A DNA stretch of 15,574 nucleotides from an uncultured Oceanospirillales bacterium (GTDB lineage: Bacteria; Pseudomonadota; Gammaproteobacteria; Pseudomonadales; Litorivicinaceae): positions 1 to 15,574 of the forward strand of contig CAJXTO010000023.1 in assembly GCA_913061245.1 (NCBI GenBank). The letters are read 5' to 3'. The notes under the pieces were generated by a model, which worked only from the letters and a program-made list of their open reading frames with translations, had not been told where the DNA came from and did no database searches. Below, piece after piece: positions 7,100 to 14,610 of the stretch (position 1 is its first letter; every line of letters begins with the position of its first letter). The translations under genes were made by a program, and so were the position numbers.

Positions 7100-7557
7100 A
7101 GGGTGATGCTCGTGTCTTGTTTAATGCATTTCATCGCGACTTCTGTTCGAATTGAAGCGATATGCGGGATCCTACTCAATTCGTGCGTCAGAAAATATTC
7201 AAGTTCAGATGTGTCTTTTAAAAGGAGACGAAGGGCGTAGTCATATTCCCCAGTCATTCGGAAACAATCTTGGACTCGTGTATTCATCTTTACAGCACCT
7301 TCGAGATAAGTCAGTGTCTCTTTGGCCTGGTTTGAGAGTTTGATATAGACAAACACGTGCAAAGAATAGCCAAGTTGATCTGCATTGAGTTTTGCAAAGA
7401 TCCCGCGGATGGTTCCGGAAGCTTTCAGGTTTTTTACTCGCCCGAGGGCTGCTGATGGAGATAGCTCGATCCGTTTCGCAAGCTCCGCATTGGTTATATC
7501 CGCGTCTTTTTGGAGAATTCTGGCTATTTCTTTATCTTTCGCTGATAGTTCATTCAT
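7096..7557 (-). CDS. Lrp/AsnC family transcriptional regulator
   Basis: A 153-residue DNA-binding regulator that normally forms octamers and responds to amino acids. The N-terminal winged helix-turn-helix is about residues 7-52 (KEIARILQ, ITNAELAKRIELSPSAALGRVKNL), followed by the linking beta strand and the RAM/effector domain (from about 66: SLHVFVYIKLS, then DCFRMTGEYDYALRLLLKD at 97-115). I start at the ATG at 7557; a TTG at 7572 would add MNIYH but offers no better ribosome site. Convergent with the exported FGE-like gene (four-base stop overlap) and divergent from HNH-nadA across 94 bases that are very AT-rich and contain an inverted repeat, suggesting autoregulation and perhaps control of the neighbour. 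Effector unknown. Confidence 0.9.
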   Translation of the reverse strand: MNELSAKDKEIARILQKDADITNAELAKRIELSPSAALGRVKNLKASGTIRGIFAKLNADQLGYSLHVFVYIKLSNQAKETLTYLEGAVKMNTRVQDCFRMTGEYDYALRLLLKDTSELEYFLTHELSRIPHIASIRTEVAMKCIKQDTSITL

Positions 7558-7563
7558 GTGATA

Positions 7564-7597
7564 AATATTCAATAAATTAGATCAATAGATGAATATT
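7564..7597. promoter_or_regulatory. Candidate Lrp-type operator (inverted repeat)
   Basis: AATATTC (7564-7570) and GAATATT (7591-7597) form a perfect 7-bp inverted repeat separated by 20 bases, in the AT-rich gap just upstream of the lrp gene. One arm overlaps the proposed -10 element of the lrp promoter and the other lies in its leader, as expected for autorepression. AT-rich dyads are typical of Lrp-family sites, but the specific binding sequence of this protein is unknown. Confidence 0.4.
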
Positions 7598-7620
7598 ATT
7601 CTTATTGTTTATAATTTCAA
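7592..7620 (-). promoter_or_regulatory. Candidate sigma-70 promoter of the lrp-family gene
   Basis: Read on the minus strand: -35 TTGAAA (7620-7615), a 17-base spacer and -10 AATATT (7597-7592). The expected transcript start is near 7585, giving a leader of about 28 bases before the ATG at 7557. The -10 coincides with one arm of the inverted repeat. Confidence 0.45.
7610..7615 (+). promoter_or_regulatory. Candidate -10 element for HNH-nadA
   Basis: A perfect TATAAT, 36 bases before the ATG of the HNH gene. No good -35 is seen at 16-18 bases upstream, so it may need an activator. It abuts the -35 of the opposing lrp promoter, so the two would interfere with each other. Confidence 0.4.
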
Positions 7621-7651
7621 TGTATTTTTTGATGTTGGGCTGGATGATTAA

Positions 7652-7957
7652 ATGCAATGTGAATTGTGCGGACGCCAGGCGTCTTTAACTCGCCATCACC
7701 TAATTCCAAAACGAACGCATCGATTTGGCGTCGTTCGTTCTAAATACTCGAAAACGGAACTGAACAGTCTCATTGCGTATCTATGTAAGCCCTGTCACCG
7801 ACATGTTCATCGCACCTTGAAAGAACGCGAGCTTGCGGTTCATTTTTATTCGGTTGAATTATTGCGTAGTCACCCAGAGATAGAGGCATTCGTTGACTGG
7901 CTTAAAGATAAGCCGGATGATTTCTTACCACGCTTATCCCGCCGGAAAAAAACATGA
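7652..7957 (+). CDS. Small HNH-nuclease-fold protein
   Basis: 101 residues with a compact zinc-bound HNH fold: a CxxC pair at C3/C6, TRHHLIPK (13-20) with the tandem His of the beta-beta-alpha metal motif, and a second CxxC followed by histidines (CKPCHRHVH, 45-53). Similar short proteins are widespread in gammaproteobacteria and are annotated HNH endonucleases, but their true job is not established. The second half (residues 55-90) is helical, with SHPEIEAFVDWLK resembling the C-terminal part of those relatives. The ribosome site is weak. The TGA stop overlaps the nadA ATG in ATGA, so nadA translation is probably coupled to this gene. Confidence 0.8.
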   Translation: MQCELCGRQASLTRHHLIPKRTHRFGVVRSKYSKTELNSLIAYLCKPCHRHVHRTLKERELAVHFYSVELLRSHPEIEAFVDWLKDKPDDFLPRLSRRKKT

Positions 7958-9018
7958 CACTACAATTGGACGATTACATTGCGACCCGAGCTGATGTCAG
8001 GGCATATCTTGATCGTGCGTTGTCTGATGCCGACCAAGCTTCAAATCAAGAAGCTGAGCTTTATGAAGAGGTCAAAGAGAAACTTCTTGCTTCTGGTGCT
8101 CGGCTGGTGGCGCACTACTACGTTGACCCAGAGATCCAGAGGTTAGCTGAAGAGACTGGCGGGGTGGTTTCAGATTCTTTGGAGATGGCGCGTTTTGGCG
8201 CCAGTGATCCTGCATCGAAATTAATTGTTGCCGGTGTTTCATTCATGGGTGAGACCGCAAAAATATTAAGCCCAGAAAAACAGATTTTTATGCCAACGCT
8301 CGAGGCCACCTGCAGTTTGGATCTCGGATGCCCCGAAGAGGCTTTTAATGCATTTTGCGATGCGCATCCCGAGCGAACGGTTGTTGTATACGCTAATACA
8401 TCGGCCGCAGTGAAAGCGCGCGCTGATTGGGTTGTAACGTCCTCGATTGCAGTTGACGTGGTCGATGCTCTGGCAGCCAAAGGTGAATCTCTGATTTGGG
8501 CGCCCGATCGGTATCTCGGTCGATATGTTCAAAAACAGACAAATGCTGACATGCTCTTGTGGGATTCCGCATGTGTTGTGCATGAAGAATTTAGACTGCA
8601 TGATCTTGATGCATTGATGTCGATGCATCCGGGCGCGGGCCTTTTGGTGCACCCTGAATCACCTGAAGAGATGATAGAGCGAGCTGACGCTGTCGGTTCG
8701 ACTTCTCAACTGATTGACGCCGCAGTTCGACTTCCGAATTCAACCTTTATCGTCGCAACAGATAAAGGGATTTTTTACAAAATGCAGCAGCAGGTTCCCG
8801 GTAAATTATTATTGGAAGCGCCGACTCGAGGGGCTGGTGGTACATGTCAGAGCTGCGCGCACTGTCCATGGATGGCGATGAATCGTTTGTCGGGTATTAA
8901 TCGAGTACTCGATTCCTGGGATCCAACATGTGAAGTGCTCGTTGATCCAGAGCTTGGACAAAAAGCCATGAAACCATTGACGCGTATGCTCGAGTTTAAA
9001 GCGACTCTGTCTGGTTAA
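7954..9018 (+). CDS. nadA: Quinolinate synthase A
   Basis: Condenses iminoaspartate with dihydroxyacetone phosphate to quinolinate, in de novo NAD synthesis, using a [4Fe-4S] cluster. 354 residues, close to the usual gammaproteobacterial length. Diagnostic elements: AHYYVDPEIQRLAE (53-66), SDSLEMA, TCSLDLGCP (119-127), PDRYLGRYV (184-192), CVVHEEF (207-213) and the terminal CQSCAHCPWMAMN (298-310). By comparison with the E. coli enzyme the cluster ligands are C120, C207 and C304. The start overlaps the HNH gene by four bases. The 3' end overlaps the convergent bepA by 23 bases. nadB and nadC are not in the window. Confidence 0.97.
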   Translation: MTLQLDDYIATRADVRAYLDRALSDADQASNQEAELYEEVKEKLLASGARLVAHYYVDPEIQRLAEETGGVVSDSLEMARFGASDPASKLIVAGVSFMGETAKILSPEKQIFMPTLEATCSLDLGCPEEAFNAFCDAHPERTVVVYANTSAAVKARADWVVTSSIAVDVVDALAAKGESLIWAPDRYLGRYVQKQTNADMLLWDSACVVHEEFRLHDLDALMSMHPGAGLLVHPESPEEMIERADAVGSTSQLIDAAVRLPNSTFIVATDKGIFYKMQQQVPGKLLLEAPTRGAGGTCQSCAHCPWMAMNRLSGINRVLDSWDPTCEVLVDPELGQKAMKPLTRMLEFKATLSG

Positions 9019-10366
9019 TCGCTTTTTCAAGCAGTTCAAGCGGTCGTTGGTCCAGCGATTTAGGCCAGGAGTCACGTGCCCGTGACAGTTGCGTTTTTGA
9101 TGCTTCAAGTTTGCCATTCAGTAATGCATCCCAACCGCGCGCTTCAAAGAGTAGATGATCTTGTTTGAATGCTTGTGCAAAGCGTGCAAGTGCGCGCCAT
9201 AAATCCAAGCGTTCTGGGCGCTGAACCATGTGCTCCCGGAGTTCTCGAGGGAGTTCTGCAATACCTTGGGCAATCGTGAGGTCGACGCGAGCAATCGTGG
9301 GCTGAAGCCATGAGGGGTAGAACAAGGCGATGGTATCAATTGCTTGCTTCGTTCTGTCGAAATCTCCAGTCTTAATGGTTAGCGCGATTTCAATATCGAG
9401 GCCGCTGAAGGTATTGCGAGTGCTGAGTGGTAGTTGATCAAACAACACGAGAGCGTCCTTATATTGCTCGCTTCTATAAAGCTCGAGAATTTTGTGAATG
9501 GATCCACAGTTGGCCTCAGGGTTTGTGGTGTAGCTGATCTGAAGCCCTTCTGTTTGGATGCATCGAAACAACGAGAAATCAACGGCGCTAAGTACTGGAG
9601 TGCCGGTATCTGTTTGATTCATTTGAGCGACGCGCGCATCGAGATCTGACTGTCTTTCAATCCCCAATGGGTGAGTGCTTAAGAACGCAAGATCACGGGT
9701 TGACTGTGATTGCTTCTCACTCAGGACTTGAAGCACCTGAGACATCGCCTGAGGAGGATACCCGGCACCCTGTAGTGCAGTGACCCCAATGCGATCAGCT
9801 TCGCGTTCGTAGTCACGCGAATAGGCGAGAGCAGAAGTCGCATTGGCCGCTTGGCCTCCCATGATCAATGATTGAGCGGCCTGTCCTTGACGCGTCGCGA
9901 TGGCAGCGACAACGCCAGCCAGTGTGGCCAGAGTTCCTGTGGACATTCGCTCTGAATTCCGGAGTCCGCGGTAATGATGGCGTTGCGCGAGGTGGGCGAG
10001 CTCGTGTGCGAGAATGGCCATGATTTCTGATTCGGATTTCAGATCGAGATAAACGCCTCGATTGACACCAACAATGCCACCCGGCGCTGCAAAGGCATTA
10101 AATTCCTGACTGTTAAGGCACAAGGCCGTCATTGGCATTGTACCGAGGTCAAATTGGTTTTTAAGACGGGTGAGCCAGGTTTCTAAAAGATCTGTGCAAA
10201 ACGGATCAATGCGTTCCCCTAGGCGGCTACGCATGGATTTCAGCCATGCCTGGCCAAACGCAATCTCGCCCTCACGCGTCGCGAGATCGTCAGCGGAGAG
10301 CGCACTCGCGCGTTCTGCAGTTGTCGTGAACGCGACAAATAATAAGAGAAGAGCAAGCTTTCGCAT
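8996..10366 (-). CDS. bepA: BepA-type periplasmic M48 metalloprotease with TPR domain
   Basis: A 456-residue periplasmic zinc protease and chaperone that in E. coli (formerly YfgC) helps assemble LptD and degrades misfolded outer-membrane proteins. A signal peptide spans about residues 1-22 (MRKLALLLLFVAFTTTAERASA). The zinc site is HELAH (121-125) with third ligand E189 in READRIG; the His of FLSTHPLG (H232) corresponds to the regulatory 'switch' histidine of BepA. The C-terminal half (about 260-456) is alpha-helical, consistent with the TPR repeats that contact the BAM complex. A homologous M48 protein beside nadA is also found in Pseudomonas. The start ATG has only a weak ribosome site. 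It is divergent from the tusA-like gene across 45 bases and overlaps nadA at the 3' end. Confidence 0.92.
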   Translation of the reverse strand: MRKLALLLLFVAFTTTAERASALSADDLATREGEIAFGQAWLKSMRSRLGERIDPFCTDLLETWLTRLKNQFDLGTMPMTALCLNSQEFNAFAAPGGIVGVNRGVYLDLKSESEIMAILAHELAHLAQRHHYRGLRNSERMSTGTLATLAGVVAAIATRQGQAAQSLIMGGQAANATSALAYSRDYEREADRIGVTALQGAGYPPQAMSQVLQVLSEKQSQSTRDLAFLSTHPLGIERQSDLDARVAQMNQTDTGTPVLSAVDFSLFRCIQTEGLQISYTTNPEANCGSIHKILELYRSEQYKDALVLFDQLPLSTRNTFSGLDIEIALTIKTGDFDRTKQAIDTIALFYPSWLQPTIARVDLTIAQGIAELPRELREHMVQRPERLDLWRALARFAQAFKQDHLLFEARGWDALLNGKLEASKTQLSRARDSWPKSLDQRPLELLEKAINQTESL

Positions 10367-10384
10367 TAAAAGACCCGTTTTGAC

Positions 10385-10390
10385 TATAAT
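10385..10390 (+). promoter_or_regulatory. Candidate -10 element of the tusA-like gene
   Basis: A perfect TATAAT, 21 bases before the ATG; transcription from it would leave a leader of about 15 bases holding the ribosome site. No convincing -35 is seen in the adjacent bepA start. A reverse-strand TATACT (10401-10396) lies a few bases away and could serve bepA. Confidence 0.45.
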
Positions 10391-10411
10391 CCGAAGTATA
10401 TAGGAAGGATT

Positions 10412-10630
10412 ATGCGAACACTCGACTGTACCGATTTGAAATGCCCACTGCCTTTGTTGAAACTCAAGGTTGCGATCAATGAGAGCTCATCTGATCGCGT
10501 GATTCGGTTGGTGACCACGGATCCAATCTCTCTTCGGGATATACCGGCATTTTGCCAACGTGCGGGCCATCAACTGACATCAGTTAGCGAAGGTGATCCG
10601 CACGAATTCATTATTGAGATTGTCGATTAA
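10412..10630 (+). CDS. TusA/SirA-like sulfur-carrier protein
   Basis: A 72-residue single-domain protein of the TusA family, small cytosolic carriers that hold sulfur as a persulfide on a cysteine. The signature is LDCTDLKCPLPLLKLK, with C11 of the CPLP motif as the expected sulfur-bearing residue and C6 as an extra cysteine. A strong purine-rich ribosome site (AGGAAGGA) lies just before the ATG. The location between bepA and bcp matches the tusA-like gene PA1006 of P. aeruginosa, which I recall being linked to molybdenum enzyme function, so this is probably that paralogue rather than the tRNA-thiolation TusA; symbol left blank. The stop overlaps the bcp stop within TTAA. Confidence 0.9.
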   Translation: MRTLDCTDLKCPLPLLKLKVAINESSSDRVIRLVTTDPISLRDIPAFCQRAGHQLTSVSEGDPHEFIIEIVD

Positions 10631-11097
10631 GACAAGCCTTTCAATGTCTCTAGGACTTCTTCAGCGTGGCCAGGCACTTTCACTTTGCGCCACTCAGCCA
10701 CCAGTTTGCCTGTCTGGTCGATCAGGAATGTCGACCGCTCGACGCCACGAACTTGCTTTCCATACATGTTCTTCATTTTCATGACATCAAATGCATTGCA
10801 CAGCGCTTCATCAGGGTCTGAGATCAGCTCAAATGGCATATTTTGCTTTGCTTTAAAGTTTTCATGGCTTTTGATCGAGTCGCGAGATACTCCAAAAATC
10901 TGGCAACCAAGCGCCGTAAATTCTGGATAGAGTCTCGAAAAATCCTGACTTTCTGTTGTGCAGCCAGGTGTGCTGTCTTTCGGGTAGAAATAGAGAACAG
11001 ACAATTGGCCCTTTAAAGTGTCAGAAGAAACTTCGGTGTCCGAAGTTGCCTTGAGTGGCGCAAATTCAGGGATTGGTGCGTTGACTTCGATGCTCAT
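10627..11097 (-). CDS. bcp: Peroxiredoxin, Bcp/PrxQ type
   Basis: A thiol peroxidase that reduces hydrogen peroxide and organic hydroperoxides in the cytoplasm. 156 residues. The peroxidatic cysteine is C46 in PKDSTPGCTTES, with the conserved Pro and Thr before it. The resolving cysteine that E. coli Bcp has five residues later is Gln51 here; the other cysteines are C65 and C100, so this is either a one-Cys form or it resolves through another residue or partner. The start at 11097 is fixed by AGGAGC six bases upstream; the frame is open to 11199 but that extension is basic, unlike the family, and crosses into the dapA promoter region. Divergent from dapA, convergent with the tusA-like gene. 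Confidence 0.95.
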   Translation of the reverse strand: MSIEVNAPIPEFAPLKATSDTEVSSDTLKGQLSVLYFYPKDSTPGCTTESQDFSRLYPEFTALGCQIFGVSRDSIKSHENFKAKQNMPFELISDPDEALCNAFDVMKMKNMYGKQVRGVERSTFLIDQTGKLVAEWRKVKVPGHAEEVLETLKGLS

Positions 11098-11154
11098 AGC
11101 GGCTCCTGCAGTTGGTTTTAGTTGTGAGTGGCGATTTTTTTGTGGTTTGCAACC

Positions 11155-11184
11155 TTGCCGTGAGAATCGCTCGGTCTGTACCAT
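11155..11184 (+). promoter_or_regulatory. Candidate promoter of the dapA operon
   Basis: -35-like TTGCCG (11155-11160), 18-base spacer, -10-like TACCAT (11179-11184), each matching four of six consensus bases. A start near 11191 would give a leader of about 27 bases before dapA, with GAAGG as ribosome site. Weak match, placed where a promoter for the following five-gene run is needed. Confidence 0.35.
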
Positions 11185-11217
11185 AGAGGGCTTATTCATA
11201 TTGAAGGTTCTATCGAC

Positions 11218-12096
11218 ATGATTCGAGGCAGTATCGTTGCGCTTGTCACTCCATTTAATGCATCAGGGGCTGTGGATTACGACGCACTGAAACGATTGGT
11301 TGATTTTCATGTCAATGAAGGCACGCATGCGATCGTTGCTGTCGGAACAACTGGAGAGTCTGCAACGTTATCCCATTCAGAAGATAGTGATGTCATTAGG
11401 GCCACTGTAGAGTACGTGGCCGGTCGAATTCCTGTGATTGCGGGCGCAGGCTCCAACTCAACAGCAGAGGCGTGCCAACTGACAGAGGCAGCCACAAAAG
11501 CTGGCGCCGATGCGATTTTATCTGTTGCTCCCTACTACAATAAGCCGCCACAAAGCGGCTTACTCGCGCATTTTAAGGCAGTCGCTTCTAGCACTGATCT
11601 ACCGATTATTTTGTACAACGTACCAGGACGGACCGTTACTGACATTGCCGACGATACAACGCTCGAGTTGGCTCAGGTGGCGAATATCGCCGGAATCAAG
11701 GATGCGACGGGTAATTTAGAGCGAGCGAAGTACGTTCTTAAGAATCGTCCCGAGGGATTTGCTGTTTATTCCGGAGATGATCCGACTGCCATGGAATTGT
11801 GTTTGCTAGGTGGTGATGGTGACATTTCTGTGACCGCGAATGTCGCGCCGCGCTTGATGTCTCAGATGGTTGAGCATGCGATGGCTGGCAATCGTGCAGA
11901 GGCTGAAGCACTGAATAATCAACTATTGGGTCTGCATTCAAAATTGTTTGTTGAACCGAACCCGATTCCGAGTAAATGGGCATTATCTGAAATGGGCATG
12001 ATGCGAGCAGACTGCCGTTTGCCGCTCGTGCCACTGACCGATGAAGGAAAAGCCGCTGTTCGCGAAGCCTGTGAACAAGCAGGAATTAGCCTGTGA
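11218..12096 (+). CDS. dapA: 4-hydroxy-tetrahydrodipicolinate synthase
   Basis: Condenses pyruvate with aspartate semialdehyde in the diaminopimelate/lysine pathway. 292 residues, the same size as the E. coli enzyme. The catalytic residues fall at the E. coli positions: T44 and T45 (VGTTGES), Y133 (LYNVPGRT), R138 and the Schiff-base lysine K161 (IAGIKDATG). ATG start with GAAGG about ten bases upstream. First gene of the dense run dapA-bamC-MBL-purC-yfcA; its TGA stop overlaps the GTG start of bamC in GTGA. Linking lysine/cell-wall synthesis to BamC in one operon is an old conserved arrangement (E. coli bamC was first named dapX). Confidence 0.98.
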   Translation: MIRGSIVALVTPFNASGAVDYDALKRLVDFHVNEGTHAIVAVGTTGESATLSHSEDSDVIRATVEYVAGRIPVIAGAGSNSTAEACQLTEAATKAGADAILSVAPYYNKPPQSGLLAHFKAVASSTDLPIILYNVPGRTVTDIADDTTLELAQVANIAGIKDATGNLERAKYVLKNRPEGFAVYSGDDPTAMELCLLGGDGDISVTANVAPRLMSQMVEHAMAGNRAEAEALNNQLLGLHSKLFVEPNPIPSKWALSEMGMMRADCRLPLVPLTDEGKAAVREACEQAGISL

Positions 12097-13136
12097 AACG
12101 AGTTCTTTCGCTTATCGTTATCAGTTCGTTAGTTGGTTGTTCTGGTTCAAACCAGCAAGCCGCTATTCGTGATCGTCAATTGGACTACCAGGCAGCCTAT
12201 GTGGAGCCAAAGCTTAAAGTGCCAGAAGGGCTTTCTGACGATCGAGTCAATGAATCATTAAGCATCCCTGGTGTCGATGAGCCAACCGCAGGATTGTATG
12301 GAGGCTCGTTCGAAGCGCCGCGTGCGGAAGCTGCGCTTCGCACATTGACGTTACCGACAATTCGTCGGTATCAGTTGGGTGACCTTCATTGGCTTTCAAT
12401 TCCAGAGGCTACATCTGCCGTCTGGCCTGAATTAGAGCGGTTTATTACTGAAAACAAGCTGACTGTTACATTCGCTGATCAGGCGAAGGGCGCATGGATG
12501 ATGGAATCCAGCGTATTCAGGGGTGTCAACACGCATTCTGGTAGCCGTATTATTCGCCATTTTGCGCCAGAGGTTGGGGCAGTCGCCTTGCGATTCTCGC
12601 TTCAGTCTGGATTAAGGCCCGGTACGAGCGAAGTCGGTCTGCAGTTCACGAGTGGTCGCACAGATGATGTGCTAGTCGGCCGGATTCTTGATGAGTTTAA
12701 GTACCATCTGGAGAGGCGCGAGGACGAAGGGAAAGCAGTTTCACGTGCGCTCTCGTTACTTGAAGTTGGCAATAGGATGTCTTCACGTCGTGTCGAAGGG
12801 ATGGATGAGTTGGTTATTCAAGCAGAGATTCCGCGTGTATTCGGTGTGACGGTCGATGCAGTGCGCGATTTGGGCGCAGCAATTGATGGCGGAGATCTCG
12901 AAAAAGGTTTGTTGAATATTCGCTATGTAAGAAAAGCAACGGAACGCCGTTTAGCAACAATGAGTGCGTTAAATCGTGCGATTGCTACAACAATCGAGGA
13001 TCCAGTGGGTTCTTATCAGGTTCAAATGGAAAATACTGATGAAGGGCTTATTGTGAAAGTTGTCCCGACAGGCGCCGCCGCATCCATCGGTGGTGCAAAC
13101 GAGTTGATACGTGAATTCAGGGAGCGCTTGTACTAG
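12093..13136 (+). CDS. bamC: Outer membrane assembly lipoprotein BamC
   Basis: A 347-residue lipoprotein subunit of the BAM complex that inserts beta-barrel proteins into the outer membrane. The lipoprotein signal ends in LVGC, with C16 as the lipidated cysteine and Ser following, compatible with outer-membrane sorting. After it comes a polar low-complexity stretch (about 20-80) like the BamC 'lasso' region, then two similar alpha/beta domains. Length is near E. coli BamC (344). The GTG start overlaps the dapA stop (GTGA), with AGGA about eight bases upstream inside dapA. Sequence divergence is high, as usual for BamC, but size, signal and position between dapA and purC support the call. Confidence 0.9.
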   Translation: MKRVLSLIVISSLVGCSGSNQQAAIRDRQLDYQAAYVEPKLKVPEGLSDDRVNESLSIPGVDEPTAGLYGGSFEAPRAEAALRTLTLPTIRRYQLGDLHWLSIPEATSAVWPELERFITENKLTVTFADQAKGAWMMESSVFRGVNTHSGSRIIRHFAPEVGAVALRFSLQSGLRPGTSEVGLQFTSGRTDDVLVGRILDEFKYHLERREDEGKAVSRALSLLEVGNRMSSRRVEGMDELVIQAEIPRVFGVTVDAVRDLGAAIDGGDLEKGLLNIRYVRKATERRLATMSALNRAIATTIEDPVGSYQVQMENTDEGLIVKVVPTGAAASIGGANELIREFRERLY

Positions 13137-13897
13137 TGCGATTTGCGTCTCTCGGCAGCGGTAGTCGAGGCAATGGTTCAGTCGTCGCATCTCAAAGTAC
13201 AACGTTACTCGTGGATTGCGGATTTAGTTATAAAGAGGCGGTTTTACGCTTAAAGCGGTTAGGCCTAGAACCTGATGACCTGACTGCGATCGTGGTTACC
13301 CATGAGCATAGCGATCACGTGGGTGGCGTTGAGGCGCTTGCCAATAAGCACTCGATTCCTGTGTACGCGTCGCGCGGCACTTGGATCGAGGTGGGCGAGG
13401 AAAGCTTTTCTAATTCAATATATATCAATGATTTATTTTCAATTGGTGATATCGAAGTCAGCCCAATTACAGTGCCGCACGATGCGCGCGAGCCCCTGCA
13501 ATTTGTGTTTAGCTGCAACGGTATCCGGCTCGGAATACTGAGTGATTTGGGGAGCGTGTCGCAACGGGTTATCGAGGGTTTTCAGGATTTGGATGCCATC
13601 TCGGTCGAATTCAATCATGATGTTGAACTGCTGAATCAAGGTCCTTATCCAGCGTTTTTAAAATCGCGGGTTGGGGGTGATTTTGGGCATCTGAACAACG
13701 AGCAAGCTTGCGCGCTTTTACAGCGAATAGTTAGTGATCGGCTTAAAACTGTTGTAGCGTGCCACATTAGCGAGACCAATAATGATGCGGCACGGGTCAA
13801 GGAAGCGCTTGATCGTGTTTTGCAGAATCAAAAAATTCAGCGTGTGGTTGCTTCGCAATCAGACGGATTTAGTTGGATAGAGATAGGAATACCATGA
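13136..13897 (+). CDS. MBL-fold metal hydrolase, YycJ/WalJ-like
   Basis: A 253-residue metallo-beta-lactamase-fold protein. The metal motif THEHSDH (H56, H58, D60, H61) is intact and preceded by a typical N-terminus FASLGSGSRGNGSVV and LLVDCGFS. The second metal-site region includes LSDLGSV and, late in the protein, VACHIS. Relatives include Bacillus YycJ/WalJ, reported as a 5' exonuclease, so a nuclease role is possible; in gammaproteobacteria the gene is simply known as a purC neighbour (PA1012 type). The GTG start shares one base with the bamC stop (TAGTG), and the stop overlaps the purC ATG in ATGA. Confidence 0.9.
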   Translation: MRFASLGSGSRGNGSVVASQSTTLLVDCGFSYKEAVLRLKRLGLEPDDLTAIVVTHEHSDHVGGVEALANKHSIPVYASRGTWIEVGEESFSNSIYINDLFSIGDIEVSPITVPHDAREPLQFVFSCNGIRLGILSDLGSVSQRVIEGFQDLDAISVEFNHDVELLNQGPYPAFLKSRVGGDFGHLNNEQACALLQRIVSDRLKTVVACHISETNNDAARVKEALDRVLQNQKIQRVVASQSDGFSWIEIGIP

Positions 13898-14610
13898 ACG
13901 CATTGGATTTGTTGTACCAAGGAAAGGCGAAATCAGCATATTTGACAGAAGATCCAGATTTATTGGTTCTTCAATTTCGAGACGATACATCCGCGTTCGA
14001 CGGCGAAATTATTGAGCAATTGTCTGAAAAGGGAGCGATTAATAACCAGTTCAACGCGTTCATTATGACGCGGCTTGCTGAAGCCGGAATTCCAACGCAC
14101 TTTGTAGAGCGACTGAGCGCGACAGACGCGCTTGTTAAACGGCTCGATATGATTCCTGTCGAGTGTGTTGTCCGAAATACAGCTGCTGGTTCCCTAGTTC
14201 GTCGACTTGGAGTCGAAGAGGGCCTGAATTTCGACCCACCACTTTTCGAATTGTTCTTAAAAAATGATGCATTACATGACCCAATGATCACAGAGCATCA
14301 TGTTGAAGCGTTTGGCTGGGCCACTAGGGAAGAGATGGCGCGTATGCATGAGCTCACACTTCAAACCAATACTGTCCTTAAGTCTATGTTCGATGAGGCT
14401 GGGCTTCAGTTAGTCGACTTCAAACTTGAATTCGGTCGCTTCCATGGTGAGATTGTCTTGGGCGACGAGTTTAGCCCAGATGGTTGCCGACTCTGGGATA
14501 AGGCAACTGGTGAGAAGAAAGATAAAGATCGTTTTCGGCAGAAATTAGGCGGTGTATTAGAAGCCTATCGAGAAGTGGCGGAGCGATTAGGAATCGTATT
14601 TGATCATTGA
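13894..14610 (+). CDS. purC: SAICAR synthetase (phosphoribosylaminoimidazole-succinocarboxamide synthase)
   Basis: Joins CAIR and aspartate using ATP to make SAICAR, step in de novo purine synthesis. 238 residues, one more than the E. coli enzyme. Signatures: LLYQGKAKSAYLTEDPD (6-22), RDDTSAFDGE (29-38), PVECVVRNTAAGSLVRR (88-104), then DFKLEFGRF and GDEFSPDGCRLWD in the C-terminal half. I chose the ATG at 13894, which overlaps the MBL gene stop (ATGA) and has AGGA a few bases before it; the frame runs back to a TTG at 13873 but those residues (DRDRNT) are not family-like. Confidence 0.98.
   Translation: MNALDLLYQGKAKSAYLTEDPDLLVLQFRDDTSAFDGEIIEQLSEKGAINNQFNAFIMTRLAEAGIPTHFVERLSATDALVKRLDMIPVECVVRNTAAGSLVRRLGVEEGLNFDPPLFELFLKNDALHDPMITEHHVEAFGWATREEMARMHELTLQTNTVLKSMFDEAGLQLVDFKLEFGRFHGEIVLGDEFSPDGCRLWDKATGEKKDKDRFRQKLGGVLEAYREVAERLGIVFDH

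Noticed and set aside
11098..11199. 34-residue N-terminal extension of Bcp
   Set aside because: Basic, non-family sequence; the ATG at 11097 has a strong AGGAGC site.
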